DNA of 64,000 nt, taken from Prevotella merdae. Its GTDB lineage: Bacteria; Bacteroidota; Bacteroidia; Bacteroidales; Bacteroidaceae. The notes beneath the pieces were generated by a model. That model saw only the letters and a list, made by a program, of their open reading frames with translations, was not told where the DNA came from and made no database searches. This document shows positions 17,381 to 25,205 of the stretch, one piece after another. The translations under genes were made by a program, and so were the position numbers. The DNA lies in NCBI RefSeq assembly GCF_900290275.1, contig NZ_LT985324.1, positions 1,051,143-1,115,142 of the forward strand. The letters run 5' to 3'. Each line of letters begins with the position of its first letter. Position 1 is the stretch's first letter.

Positions 17381-18082
17381 AATTAAAAATTTATATATTT
17401 AAAAATTTGGTATTTACGTCACTATAATGCATGTACAGTATATACATGCACAACAGGGTATGGCGACTCCGCCATACCCACTATATCATAAAAAAAGGCA
17501 ATTGCCTTAAAAAAATATGAATTGATAAAAAACAATTCAAAATTGAATAATTCAACATCGGCAAAGCCGACCATTCAAAACTCAACACTCAAAATTCAAC
17601 ATTGCGCACAGCGTAACGTAAGTATTCGGTATCCCCTCATATTTCCGATACGCATATGAGTTTTAGCCCTCCACCAGCTAATGCCAGTGGAGGTTATACC
17701 TTAATTTGACTAAATTATAAATTCATTTTATTATTCATCATCTTCCCAAAATTCAGGAAGAAGAGTATAAAGCTTATCCTTTGGCGTTGTCTTATGTTTT
17801 TTTTAAGTCGATGGCAAAATTACCCTCGCTATCTCTATAGCTTTTTTACATTCTCCTTTTTCTTCTGCACTATCCAAAGAATTCTTTATGTCTCGATAAG
17901 CCTTAAGGCTATAATATCACACGCCTCTCATTTCATTGATAAAGTCGTCAACACTTTGAAGTTTTCTACCTTCAATCTTTGCAACCTTCATTTCACTTAT
18001 AGCTCTTGTCAAGCTATCCTTAACATAAGCCTTCTGTTTTTCCTCTAACATCATGAGTGTTAAGTATTAACACTGTAAAAGC
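17381..18082. other. Repeat-rich spacer with palindromes and an Rpn fragment
   Basis: No intact gene. Seen in order: GCATGTA/TACATGC (17429-17449), a 10-bp perfect stem GGGTATGGCG/CGCCATACCC (17456-17479), AAGGCAATTGCCTT next to a seven-base A/T run (about 17494-17513, terminator-like on the - strand), low-complexity TCAACATTCAAAATTC-type repeats (17540-17610), and a CCTCCAC/GTGGAGG stem near 17668-17694. At 17827-17912 an 86-bp piece is almost identical to 18167-18252, a fragment of the Rpn-like gene. Confidence 0.7.
17827..17912 (-). pseudogene. Internal fragment of an Rpn-like gene
   Basis: 86 bases match 18167-18252 with about two changes, covering codons for the region just after the predicted nuclease domain. 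Flanking sequence does not continue the match. It shows local duplication and decay of the Rpn-like gene next door. Confidence 0.7.
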
Positions 18083-18928
18083 TTAAAGCATATCAATCTC
18101 TTTCTGTGAAAGCCCCGTTGCTTTCATTATATTGTCAATAGACATTCCCATTTCAAGAAGATTTTTCGCTATCTCTATAGCTTTTTTACGTTCTCCTTTT
18201 TCTTCTGCACTATCCAAAGAATTCTTTATGTCGCGATAAGCCTTAAGGCTATCCTCGTATTCCCTGAGTTCAGCCCTTGTAAACTTGGCAATTTCGGCTT
18301 CAGCAAACAATCGGTTAAATACAGCTGTTTGCAAATATTCAGGCTGGCGGTCAAGACGCGAGAGGTTTTTAAGAATAAAGAGCCACTTGTCATAGTTGGT
18401 CTTAAGTTCTTCTATCCTCTTGTTGAACTTGGATATTTCCACATATTTAAATGTAAGTTTATCGTTGAACACTCGGTGTGTCTGCTTGTCAAGCAAACCA
18501 ATGTCATGGTTTATAGTATCATCAGAAAAGGCAGGGTCGCTCATATCGTAGTTGAGCAGCGCCACTACATAAACATGCTTGAGCTTATAGTTCCATCCTT
18601 CCCCTTTTTGAGCCTGCTCACGAATGGGGAATGTGGCATAATACAACGAGCGATCCTTGAAATATGTTTGATATGCATTCTGCATCTCTACAATAAATTT
18701 CTCGCCTTTCTCGTTCTCGCAATACACATCGAATATCGCTTTACGATCGGTATGTACATCGCCCACATGCTCGCTATTAAGAAACGTTACGTCTTTCACA
18801 ACCTGTTCACCATTAAATAAAGAGTTGAGAAAGTCAATAAGCAAATCCTTATTGGGTTTGGTGCCAAAAATTCGCTTGAAACCAAAATCGGTAAGTAAAC
18901 TTATATATCGTTCTTCTGTGTGTCGCAT
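18083..18928 (-). CDS. Rpn/PDDEXK_2-family putative recombination-promoting nuclease
   Basis: A 281-residue protein of the Rpn/transposase_31-like PD-(D/E)XK family, common in multiple copies in Bacteroidota. Family marks are the start LLTDFGFKRIFG, then KDLLIDFLNSLF, the nuclease core RKAIFDVYCENEKGEKFIVE followed by MQNAYQTYFKDRSLYYA (D in FDVYC, E-x-Q in VEMQ), and a helical tail ending MGMSIDNIMKATGLSQKEI that is usual for the family. E. coli relatives cut DNA and promote RecA-independent recombination; these genes undergo rapid duplication. Two fragments of it lie at 15832 and 17827. It has a repeat-borne promoter just upstream (19030-19060). Confidence 0.88.
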   Translation of the reverse strand: MRHTEERYISLLTDFGFKRIFGTKPNKDLLIDFLNSLFNGEQVVKDVTFLNSEHVGDVHTDRKAIFDVYCENEKGEKFIVEMQNAYQTYFKDRSLYYATFPIREQAQKGEGWNYKLKHVYVVALLNYDMSDPAFSDDTINHDIGLLDKQTHRVFNDKLTFKYVEISKFNKRIEELKTNYDKWLFILKNLSRLDRQPEYLQTAVFNRLFAEAEIAKFTRAELREYEDSLKAYRDIKNSLDSAEEKGERKKAIEIAKNLLEMGMSIDNIMKATGLSQKEIDML

Positions 18929-18953
18929 AACGTTAATGTTTAGGAATTATCTA

Positions 18954-19065
18954 ATGCAAAGATAGTGCAAACCGAGAGCAGAACATCAAGCTTGTTTGAA
19001 TGTTTTGCCGAGGTGCAGCCTATTTTATGCAAAGATAAAAATATATGTTGAACTAAACAAGATTC
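18954..19065. repeat. 112-bp promoter-bearing repeat, copy A
   Basis: This segment is about 97% identical (three mismatches) to 21889-22000. It includes an imperfect hairpin around AACATCAAGCTTG and, on the - strand, a perfect TTG-N20-TATCTTTG promoter. The copy lies directly upstream of the Rpn-like gene; the other is directly upstream of the Septu genes. Confidence 0.9.
19030..19060 (-). promoter_or_regulatory. Bacteroidota-type promoter in repeat copy A
   Basis: On the - strand TTG (19060-19058), 20 bases, TATCTTTG (19037-19030). A second -7-like TATCTTTG lies at 18964-18957, nearer the Rpn-like gene start at 18928. The first would give a leader of about 95 bases with the hairpin in it. 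Confidence 0.7.
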
Positions 19066-19189
19066 ATGGTCAATTCACGATAATTCACGACTGAAAAACT
19101 CAACATTCTTGCTCTGGCAAGCGGCAAAGCCTATTACAACATTCAATATTGCCAAAGGCAACCATTCAACATTGCGCCCAGCGCATAAC

Positions 19190-19489
19190 TCAACATTCAA
19201 CGTTGCCAAATTTTCCTTGTTCAATCTCCTCTTGCAAATACGAGTATACATACTGAGGAGACTGAAAATACAGCCCCGTATTAGGATTCTGCAATAAGCG
19301 ATAAGTGTCAGAATCATATAAGATACTAAGAGCCTGACGAATTGTCAGCCCTCTCTTTTCTACGAGAATAGTTGCTAAGTCACGCTCCATACACTCAAGA
19401 TAGAAAGCACGTCCAAAGTCCTTTGCAGGACGCGACATACTAAGGTTAATATTCTCAACCTTTACATTAGACCCATGATATAGTTTCAT
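19190..19489 (-). CDS. DUF3990 N-terminus fused to a DUF3791-like tail
   Basis: A 99-residue hybrid. Residues 1-31 (MKLYHGSNVKVENINLSMSR, then PAKDFGRAFYL) match the start of DUF3990 proteins, which have an ADP-ribosyltransferase-like YHGS beginning and normally exceed 150 residues. Residues about 32-95 (DLATILVEKRGLTIRQALSI, LYDSDTYRLL) instead resemble DUF3791, a short partner usually encoded beside DUF3990. An in-frame deletion seems to have removed the DUF3990 core and the gene boundary. The last codons (GNVEC) run into a spacer repeat. It overlaps the upstream DUF3791 gene by ATGA. Probably inactive as a toxin. Confidence 0.7.
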   Translation of the reverse strand: MKLYHGSNVKVENINLSMSRPAKDFGRAFYLECMERDLATILVEKRGLTIRQALSILYDSDTYRLLQNPNTGLYFQSPQYVYSYLQEEIEQGKFGNVEC

Positions 19490-19731
19490 GTCAGCAATCC
19501 TCCTTTTTTACGGCAAAAGGCAGCAAGTCCTTCTACTTGTTCCTCAAACGACAGAGTATGCAAAATGCTATAATGTCTCTCTGCATACTCTATTCCATCG
19601 TGCAGACTAACATATCGGAAAGCCTGCATATAGCTCAAACCGAAATGACGCGCAAACAGTTTTATGAGCATGATTATATATTCTATCTTATCGGCTATCA
19701 TATCATATTTGGACAAACTACTTATGTTCAT
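19486..19731 (-). CDS. DUF3791 small protein
   Basis: About 81 residues from ATG 19731. The segment DKIEYIIMLIKLFARHFGLS through MQAFRYVSLHDGIEYAERHY is typical of DUF3791, a helical protein found next to DUF3990 in Bacteroidota and often supposed to form a toxin-antitoxin-like or effector cassette. The frame is open to 19830, but a consensus promoter (19741-19771) predicts transcription starting at about 19735, so the ATG at 19731 is the better start and the message is nearly leaderless. Its stop overlaps the next start (ATGA). Confidence 0.75.
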   Translation of the reverse strand: MNISSLSKYDMIADKIEYIIMLIKLFARHFGLSYMQAFRYVSLHDGIEYAERHYSILHTLSFEEQVEGLAAFCRKKGGLLT

Positions 19732-19740
19732 CTTCAAACG

Positions 19741-19771
19741 CAAATTTACGTCATTTCCCCGACACTTACAA
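19741..19771 (-). promoter_or_regulatory. Bacteroidota-type promoter for the DUF3791/DUF3990 pair
   Basis: On the - strand TTG (19771-19769), 20 bases, TAAATTTG (19748-19741), an exact fit to the -33/-7 consensus, ending 10 bases before the ATG at 19731. Confidence 0.7.
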
Positions 19772-20010
19772 GTATTCTTACAATAATCTTTTGATTTAGA
19801 AGGAATGTTGCGCTCAGCCCGTAAAGACACTTACCAAAGCAAGAATTATAAGCAAATTCCTAATTGTTCAATTCCAAATCGCAGGCGAAGCCGAGAACAA
19901 CTCCTAACTCCTAATTCAACATTCAAAATTTATTTTTGTTCCTCACCGCAGTATCGCTCTGCGCATATGCCGCCACTCGTATGGGGATAAAAATTTAGAT
20001 ATTGTTAATA

Positions 20011-20628
20011 TTACACTTGAGAGAGTTCATATTCAACTGAACTTATAAAACCATCAGAAGCAAGGAAATGCAAAATTTCATCTTTGTCCATACCACCCTC
20101 AAACATACTTCGAGCTAAAGTCATACTATTCGCTCTACGGTTTTTCAATGTTTCATCATTCAGATTAAACATTGTTATTGTATTTTCTGCTAATGTGTCA
20201 TTACAATCAGATGGTTCCATAAAACCGTCAGTATAAAACTTGAACCTACCCGTGAAATCATCAACTACCGGATCAAGTATATTTTTATATCTCTTTTTGG
20301 AAGAATCATAATCACTCTTCTTTATATGATCATCTTTCCAATCTGCACCAAAACGATAATCTTTAACCGCAGCTATCATATTTGTCCAAGAGAATGTTAA
20401 ATTAGGGTCGATGTCCCGCTTAACATAGTGGTCTATATGTTTCTTTCCGCTACTAAGAGGTATTTCGGTATATCCACATAATTCGCCTTGATCCAATTCA
20501 CATTGGGTCAAGCAATCATCATATACATGTTTATTATGCTCATCATGGATTTCTTTCCACATAGTGTGCTTCTGCTCCTTGAAATCATCAAGTGATTTGG
20601 GAACTGTACTTTTACATATGTGTCTCAT
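20011..20628 (-). CDS. ptuB: Septu HNH endonuclease PtuB (TIGR02646-like)
   Basis: A 205-residue HNH nuclease, the cutting subunit of the Septu anti-phage system and the relative of the retron Ec78 effector. The HNH core is CGYTE (51-55), then GKKHIDHYVKR (His-Ile-Asp-His at 64-67), then an Asn in WTNMIAA. The short C-terminal helical part is normal for the family. Its ATG overlaps the stop of the ATPase gene (ATGA, 20625-20628). PtuB forms a complex with PtuA, which holds back the nuclease until infection. No reverse transcriptase or msDNA-like gene lies near, so this is plain Septu, not a retron. Confidence 0.85.
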   Translation of the reverse strand: MRHICKSTVPKSLDDFKEQKHTMWKEIHDEHNKHVYDDCLTQCELDQGELCGYTEIPLSSGKKHIDHYVKRDIDPNLTFSWTNMIAAVKDYRFGADWKDDHIKKSDYDSSKKRYKNILDPVVDDFTGRFKFYTDGFMEPSDCNDTLAENTITMFNLNDETLKNRRANSMTLARSMFEGGMDKDEILHFLASDGFISSVEYELSQV

Positions 20629-21863
20629 CTTAAACCGTTCCTTTTAGCTTCAACCATTAGTCTAACCATATCAGAATCTGCAGGACCTATGATCTGCATA
20701 AGTTTTCCGAAGAGTTCATTGAACCGTTCTGCATTCCCCATTCTGATAGCAGTATATGCTTTCTCTATATCTTTAGCCACAGTCACATTCCTCAGATATG
20801 GCATATCAAAGAAATTGTTCATAATACTGCTGACAGGTTTGCCATAAGGGTCGAAAGCCACATCTATTTTTTTCCCGTTATCAACAGCAATAACTTGATA
20901 TTTTCTTATATCCGAAAGGACTAAAGGCGAATGAGTTGAAATGAAGAATTGGCAATTTTTAAAGATGCTTGTCAATTTATACACAATTTCCATTTGCCAT
21001 TTGGGATGGAGATGTAAATCAACTTCATCAATCAGAATAATTCCTTCACCCTCAAGAGGATCATCCATTCCAGGATTAGCTATAGCCAAGCGTCTTGCAA
21101 TATCACTCACCAAGGACAGATAGCACTTTTCTCCCTGCGACAATTGTGAAAACTCTATAACTTGCTCACCTTTCTTAATAATCATTGCTTGGTACGGTCT
21201 ACGACGAACACGCATCTCACTAAAGTTTGGAAAGAAAGCAGAAATAGCCTTTCTTACAGCATTCAAACTATGGTCTCTATAAGACGCATCATCTCTAATC
21301 ATTTCATTTTCGATATCCTCCTGACGCCTGTACCATTCAAAGAACGATCTGAAATTAGAATTACCCGACAACGCATCCTTATATACATCCCATATATTAG
21401 TTTCCGCTTTATGCAAGTTGACAGGAACAGAAGCGATGGCCCTTTCTACGGGGTAATACATCAAGACTGGCACATTACCTCCATGTTCTGCATTCTCAAC
21501 AATCTCATCAGCCAAAACAGACATTTCGCTCAAATCCGTCTTATAAGCTGTTTGTCTTTTGCGAACCGTGTAAGCCTTCTTCTTCCCTAAACCCCAACTT
21601 ACACCGTTCTCAGTATCTATAGACAAAAAACATGGCTCTTTGCTACCTATCCTGATATCCAAATTATTTGGTAATAATCCTTTTGCATTAGAAGAACGCA
21701 TACGTGCTATAAACCATGACAATAACATTGCCAAAGCATCAAGCACACTCGTTTTACCTGCTCCATTGATACCTACAATCAAATTCATATGAGGGTCGGC
21801 ATCTGCAATACTTAGATTTTCAATACCGCGAAAGTTTTGTATATGTATATCTTTTATTTTCAT
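20625..21863 (-). CDS. ptuA: Septu ATPase PtuA
   Basis: A 412-residue ABC/SMC-like ATPase of the OLD/RecF type, the sensor subunit of Septu. Seen: start KIKDIHIQNFRGIENL, Walker A GINGAGKTS (31-39), signature SQGEKCYLSLVSDIARRLA, Walker B IILIDEVDLHLHPKWQ, and switch His in ISTHSPLVLSDI. The C-terminal helical extension after about 330 probably contacts PtuB. It is the first gene of the pair; the promoter-bearing repeat copy B lies about 100 bases upstream. Position between an Rpn-like gene and a polysaccharide locus is typical of a mobile defence insert. Confidence 0.88.
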   Translation of the reverse strand: MKIKDIHIQNFRGIENLSIADADPHMNLIVGINGAGKTSVLDALAMLLSWFIARMRSSNAKGLLPNNLDIRIGSKEPCFLSIDTENGVSWGLGKKKAYTVRKRQTAYKTDLSEMSVLADEIVENAEHGGNVPVLMYYPVERAIASVPVNLHKAETNIWDVYKDALSGNSNFRSFFEWYRRQEDIENEMIRDDASYRDHSLNAVRKAISAFFPNFSEMRVRRRPYQAMIIKKGEQVIEFSQLSQGEKCYLSLVSDIARRLAIANPGMDDPLEGEGIILIDEVDLHLHPKWQMEIVYKLTSIFKNCQFFISTHSPLVLSDIRKYQVIAVDNGKKIDVAFDPYGKPVSSIMNNFFDMPYLRNVTVAKDIEKAYTAIRMGNAERFNELFGKLMQIIGPADSDMVRLMVEAKRNGLR

Positions 21864-21888
21864 TACTTAAAACCATTTATATTATATT

Positions 21889-22000
21889 ATGCAAGGATAG
21901 TGCAAACCGAGAGCAGAACATCAAGCTTGATTGAATGTTATGCCGAGGTGCAGCCTATTTTATGCAAAGATAAAAATATATGTTGAACTAAACAAGATTC
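21889..22000. repeat. 112-bp promoter-bearing repeat, copy B
   Basis: Near-identical partner of 18954-19065 in the same orientation. The remaining spacer to 22191 holds low-complexity direct repeats (ATTCGTGG-type at 22001-22042, then CTAACTCAAAATTC-type at 22085-22190) and no gene. Confidence 0.9.
21965..21995 (-). promoter_or_regulatory. Bacteroidota-type promoter for the Septu genes
   Basis: On the - strand TTG (21995-21993), 20 bases, TATCTTTG (21972-21965). Transcription would begin near 21958, leaving a ~95-base leader with the repeat's hairpin before the PtuA ATG at 21863. Confidence 0.7.
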
Positions 22001-22191
22001 GTGGTAAATTTATGGATAATTTCTGGTAATTCGTGTTCCATAACAATTCAAAATTGTTCAATTCCAAATCGCAGACGAAGCCGAGAACAACTCCTAACTC
22101 AAAATTCAAAACTCCTAATTCATAGAAACTCCTAATTCATAGAAACTCCTAACTCAAAATTCAAAACTCCTAACTCATAATTCCTAATTCC

Positions 22192-22950
22192 CTACACTTC
22201 TTCCCCCGCAAACTTCACCTTAAACCCAAGTACTGTTGCGAATATCATTTCAATATCCTTCCAGAACGAGTAGTATCGATAGTAATGACAGTTCAGGCGC
22301 ACTTTATCAGGATAAATCACGTTATCGTTATACCACACAGCAACTTCCTGATCACTCTTCACTATCAGCTCAGCATATTCCTTATCTGATATTTTAATCT
22401 GCGGATAATTCGTGGTCAATTCATGGTAATTCATGTTTCTAAAGTCCTTCATAAAGTCCGAAATCATTTCGTCCTCCAGTCTATACTTCAGAGTAGCAGG
22501 ACCAGTAATGCCAGGACGCAACTTCAGTACATCCCTATCATCACCTTGCAGTTTATCCGCATAACCAGGCACATCAGGACGAGGACCCACAAAACTCATA
22601 TTACCAATCAATACATCCCACAGCTCAGGCAACTCATCAATCTTATAATGTCTTAGCTTAGCACCAAACGGAGTGATACGACTATCGCCAGCCACCGAAA
22701 CAGAAGAGCCAGAATGCTTCACCGTCATCGAACGGAACTTATGACAAGTAAACAACTTGCCATCCTTTCCAACTCTCTTCTGACAGAAGAAAGCCGGACC
22801 ACCTGGCATCTTCTTATGGATTAAAAACGCTACTATGGGGAATATCCACCAAATCAAAAGCAGTCCCAATAGGGATGCAACAATGTCAAAGAGTCTTTTG
22901 AATATCATTTTATCTAAATATATTGTTTCCAAATTAATCCATCGTTTCAT
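22192..22950 (-). CDS. Priming sugar transferase (bacterial sugar transferase family) with repeat insertion
   Basis: A 252-residue membrane-anchored phosphoglycosyl transferase that starts a glycan by moving a sugar phosphate to undecaprenyl phosphate. Family marks: KRLFDIVASLLGLLLI membrane helix (residues 18-33), CQKRVGKDGKLFTCHKFRSM, DELPELWDVLIGNMSFVGPR and RPGITGPATLKYR. The usual short link from there to YNDNVIYPDKVRLN is here about 40 residues longer (about 164-205); part of it (residues 170-183, DNA 22402-22440) is the ATTCGTGGTCAATTCATGG spacer repeat in frame. The ATG at 22950 overlaps the upstream stop (ATGA); ATG 22908 is an alternative. Probably first enzyme of the locus, although its gene is last. 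Confidence 0.9.
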   Translation of the reverse strand: MKRWINLETIYLDKMIFKRLFDIVASLLGLLLIWWIFPIVAFLIHKKMPGGPAFFCQKRVGKDGKLFTCHKFRSMTVKHSGSSVSVAGDSRITPFGAKLRHYKIDELPELWDVLIGNMSFVGPRPDVPGYADKLQGDDRDVLKLRPGITGPATLKYRLEDEMISDFMKDFRNMNYHELTTNYPQIKISDKEYAELIVKSDQEVAVWYNDNVIYPDKVRLNCHYYRYYSFWKDIEMIFATVLGFKVKFAGEEV

Positions 22951-24077
22951 TGAGGAATTGATACCTCACACATAGCTTCATTCGTAGCTAAGAAAATCCA
23001 TTTAAAGGTATTGTATCTTTTTTCGATGTCCATTCCCCAAAGAGTTCCTACATTTTCTATTTCTTTTTCAATATTGTCTTCTGTTATTTCATCAATAGAT
23101 AAATGTTTATTATTTTGACTAATCCTGCAATTCCAAGCCTCACAGTTTATCAATTGACGTTTCCTTTCTTCAAAAGGCATTGTTGAAGGAAGCATTTTCT
23201 TCAGTCTGAACTTTGCGAGTTCCCATATATACATCACCCTATATGTGGGATTTTGTCTTTGCTTCTCTTGTTCTTCTAAAAGTATCGATATAAATTCTGT
23301 ATCTTGTAATTCTGGCTGTTGGCGCCAATAATTATTTAAAGCATCAGCATCAGACTTTTGCATTTCTTCTATACGTTTATAGTCTTCTGCTTTATATCTT
23401 ACAACATAAGGGCTATCACTTTGTTTTGGTTTATTGCCATACCATAGTTGTTCTACTATTGGTGGATTCACTGCAAATATTGAAGAGTTTAAACTATAAT
23501 CTGTCTTACGTAAATCCTTATAAGGTATAACCCACGAGTCGTTCCTATAATATACATTTAATAAATATAAAGCAGCCAAAGCATGCAATACAGCTTTTAC
23601 ATTACCATGCTTTAGAGAAGCAAACCTATCATGTTTTACTGCTTGATATGCCTTACCCCAATATGTTCCTCCTCTTTTATGAGCTTCTTTTAATGGTCTC
23701 AACACTCTATTTTCATCTTTCGTAAGATTGAAGAAAGGCGCAACAACTAAAACCTTTTTGTTATGAGTTTCCCACTTTATATCAATTAGTTTCAAGCAGT
23801 CCTCATCAAAAAACAGTGCTTTATCACCCCGCTCTTTTGTGCCACCATTAGCATGATACAATTCTTTTGAGATTGCCTCTATTTGAACGCAAATACGCAC
23901 TAATAAGTCTGCCAAATGTGGGGAAAAAGTGTTCAGTTGTGCTTCATAGGATTGCGTTGTTTCCGTACCATTATGTCGCACAGTTATCTCATCTGTAATA
24001 AAGATGTATCTTGACACTTCTATCATTTCTTTTTCGAGATTCAAATATGTTTGCCAAAAAATATCAGACTTATTCAT
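22947..24077 (-). CDS. Unknown helical protein
   Basis: A 376-residue protein I do not recognise. It is soluble, rich in helix and charged residues, with no signal peptide. The part around residues 140-175 (YWGKAYQAVKHDR, then LKHGNVKAVLHALAALYLL) has the look of HEPN-type bundles, with an R followed by H pattern, but not closely enough to claim it. It lies between a nucleotidyltransferase-like gene and the sugar transferase, overlapping the latter by ATGA, so it is part of the operon or a passenger in it. Composition is like its neighbours. Confidence 0.6.
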   Translation of the reverse strand: MNKSDIFWQTYLNLEKEMIEVSRYIFITDEITVRHNGTETTQSYEAQLNTFSPHLADLLVRICVQIEAISKELYHANGGTKERGDKALFFDEDCLKLIDIKWETHNKKVLVVAPFFNLTKDENRVLRPLKEAHKRGGTYWGKAYQAVKHDRFASLKHGNVKAVLHALAALYLLNVYYRNDSWVIPYKDLRKTDYSLNSSIFAVNPPIVEQLWYGNKPKQSDSPYVVRYKAEDYKRIEEMQKSDADALNNYWRQQPELQDTEFISILLEEQEKQRQNPTYRVMYIWELAKFRLKKMLPSTMPFEERKRQLINCEAWNCRISQNNKHLSIDEITEDNIEKEIENVGTLWGMDIEKRYNTFKWIFLATNEAMCEVSIPQ

Positions 24078-24118
24078 TCTATATTGTTTATATGATTAGC
24101 ATTTCAATTTATTATTCA

Positions 24119-25204
24119 CTACAAATACCCATGCTTCTTCCTCCACCCATAATGCCAACACTTCCATATTGGCGAGAGCAATACTTCCTGTGGATAATAG
24201 CGAACAAAACGAAGGTTTCTTGCAAATTGAGCAAACCCTCTCTTTATTCGTTTCTCTTTGTTTATCCTTGTTATGCGGTTGTCATATTGTCCGAAGTTAC
24301 CTGCCAATAGTATCTCCTTCAATAGGAAAAGTCCAGACTTTCTTGACGATTCACAAAGCAAATATTCACCCTTCAATCCCAAAACCTCTTGCAAAACAAA
24401 CATTGCCGCACCTGCAAAATCTTTCATGCCAAAACGACAAATGGTTTTATACGCACGCTTTCTCTCATCCGTTGTACTATTTGTCAATATATAGTAATAG
24501 TCCAACATTTGCCTTAAACCTATACCCTCAGAAAAAAGATGACGGTAGATATGCAACAAAGAATAAACAAGATTAAATGAAATAGTTGGATAAGCAAAAC
24601 CTTCTGCAGAATCAAAGTTTTCAAATTGCTCCTTCGCCTTTAATCCAAACCAGGAAGTCAGACGATGGTCATAAATAAAATTATAAGAATAACTTGGCTT
24701 AAAATGAATTTCTACTTGCGCATCATTGAAGAACCGCATATCAGCATGTTTGATATCAATATGCGACACACTAACACCTCTGTGCTTTGCATAAGACACA
24801 ACAGAAGCAATAGAAGCAAGCTCACCATCTGATGTTCCGACCCACATATCAATATCCCCGCTCTGACGATACTCTGGCTTGGGATAAAGCAAAGCCACGC
24901 CTTGGCCTTTAAGCACGCATCCTTTAAAGCCGCCTTCTTTCAAGATGGTGGTTAACTCTGCACAACGCATATTCAATTTGGCATTAGTTCGTTTTATTTT
25001 TTCTGCCATAGCATACCACTTTAAGAGTAAATCCCTCTTAGGACGTTGCTCATTGGGCAGTCTTTCAATGGCACAGAAAAGGAAACCAACCAATGATTGC
25101 TTTTGTGCGAAATAAAAGAGTCGTCTCCACTCTTCATCTGAGGGGCAACCTAAAAACTTATCCTTATTACCAATTGCAATTTGTACAAATTCAAATTCCA
25201 ACAT
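24119..25204 (-). CDS. Nucleotidyltransferase-family protein (NTP_transf_5-like)
   Basis: A 361-residue member of the uncharacterised nucleotidyltransferase family often found in polysaccharide and peptide loci. The polymerase-beta-like core is visible as CVLKGQGVALLYP followed by YRQSGDIDMWVG (Asp-x-Asp metal site at about 117/119), and HIDIKHADMRFFNDAQVEIH. The rest is helical. Substrate is unknown. ATG 25204 is preferred over the longer frame (TTG 25228), because it lies one base after the upstream stop. Confidence 0.75.
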   Translation of the reverse strand: MLEFEFVQIAIGNKDKFLGCPSDEEWRRLFYFAQKQSLVGFLFCAIERLPNEQRPKRDLLLKWYAMAEKIKRTNAKLNMRCAELTTILKEGGFKGCVLKGQGVALLYPKPEYRQSGDIDMWVGTSDGELASIASVVSYAKHRGVSVSHIDIKHADMRFFNDAQVEIHFKPSYSYNFIYDHRLTSWFGLKAKEQFENFDSAEGFAYPTISFNLVYSLLHIYRHLFSEGIGLRQMLDYYYILTNSTTDERKRAYKTICRFGMKDFAGAAMFVLQEVLGLKGEYLLCESSRKSGLFLLKEILLAGNFGQYDNRITRINKEKRIKRGFAQFARNLRFVRYYPQEVLLSPIWKCWHYGWRKKHGYL

Positions 25205-25205
25205 C

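Noticed and set aside
20011..22000. Retron (Ec78-like) system
   Set aside because: PtuA/PtuB homologues occur with retrons, but no reverse transcriptase gene is present on either side; plain Septu is the better reading.
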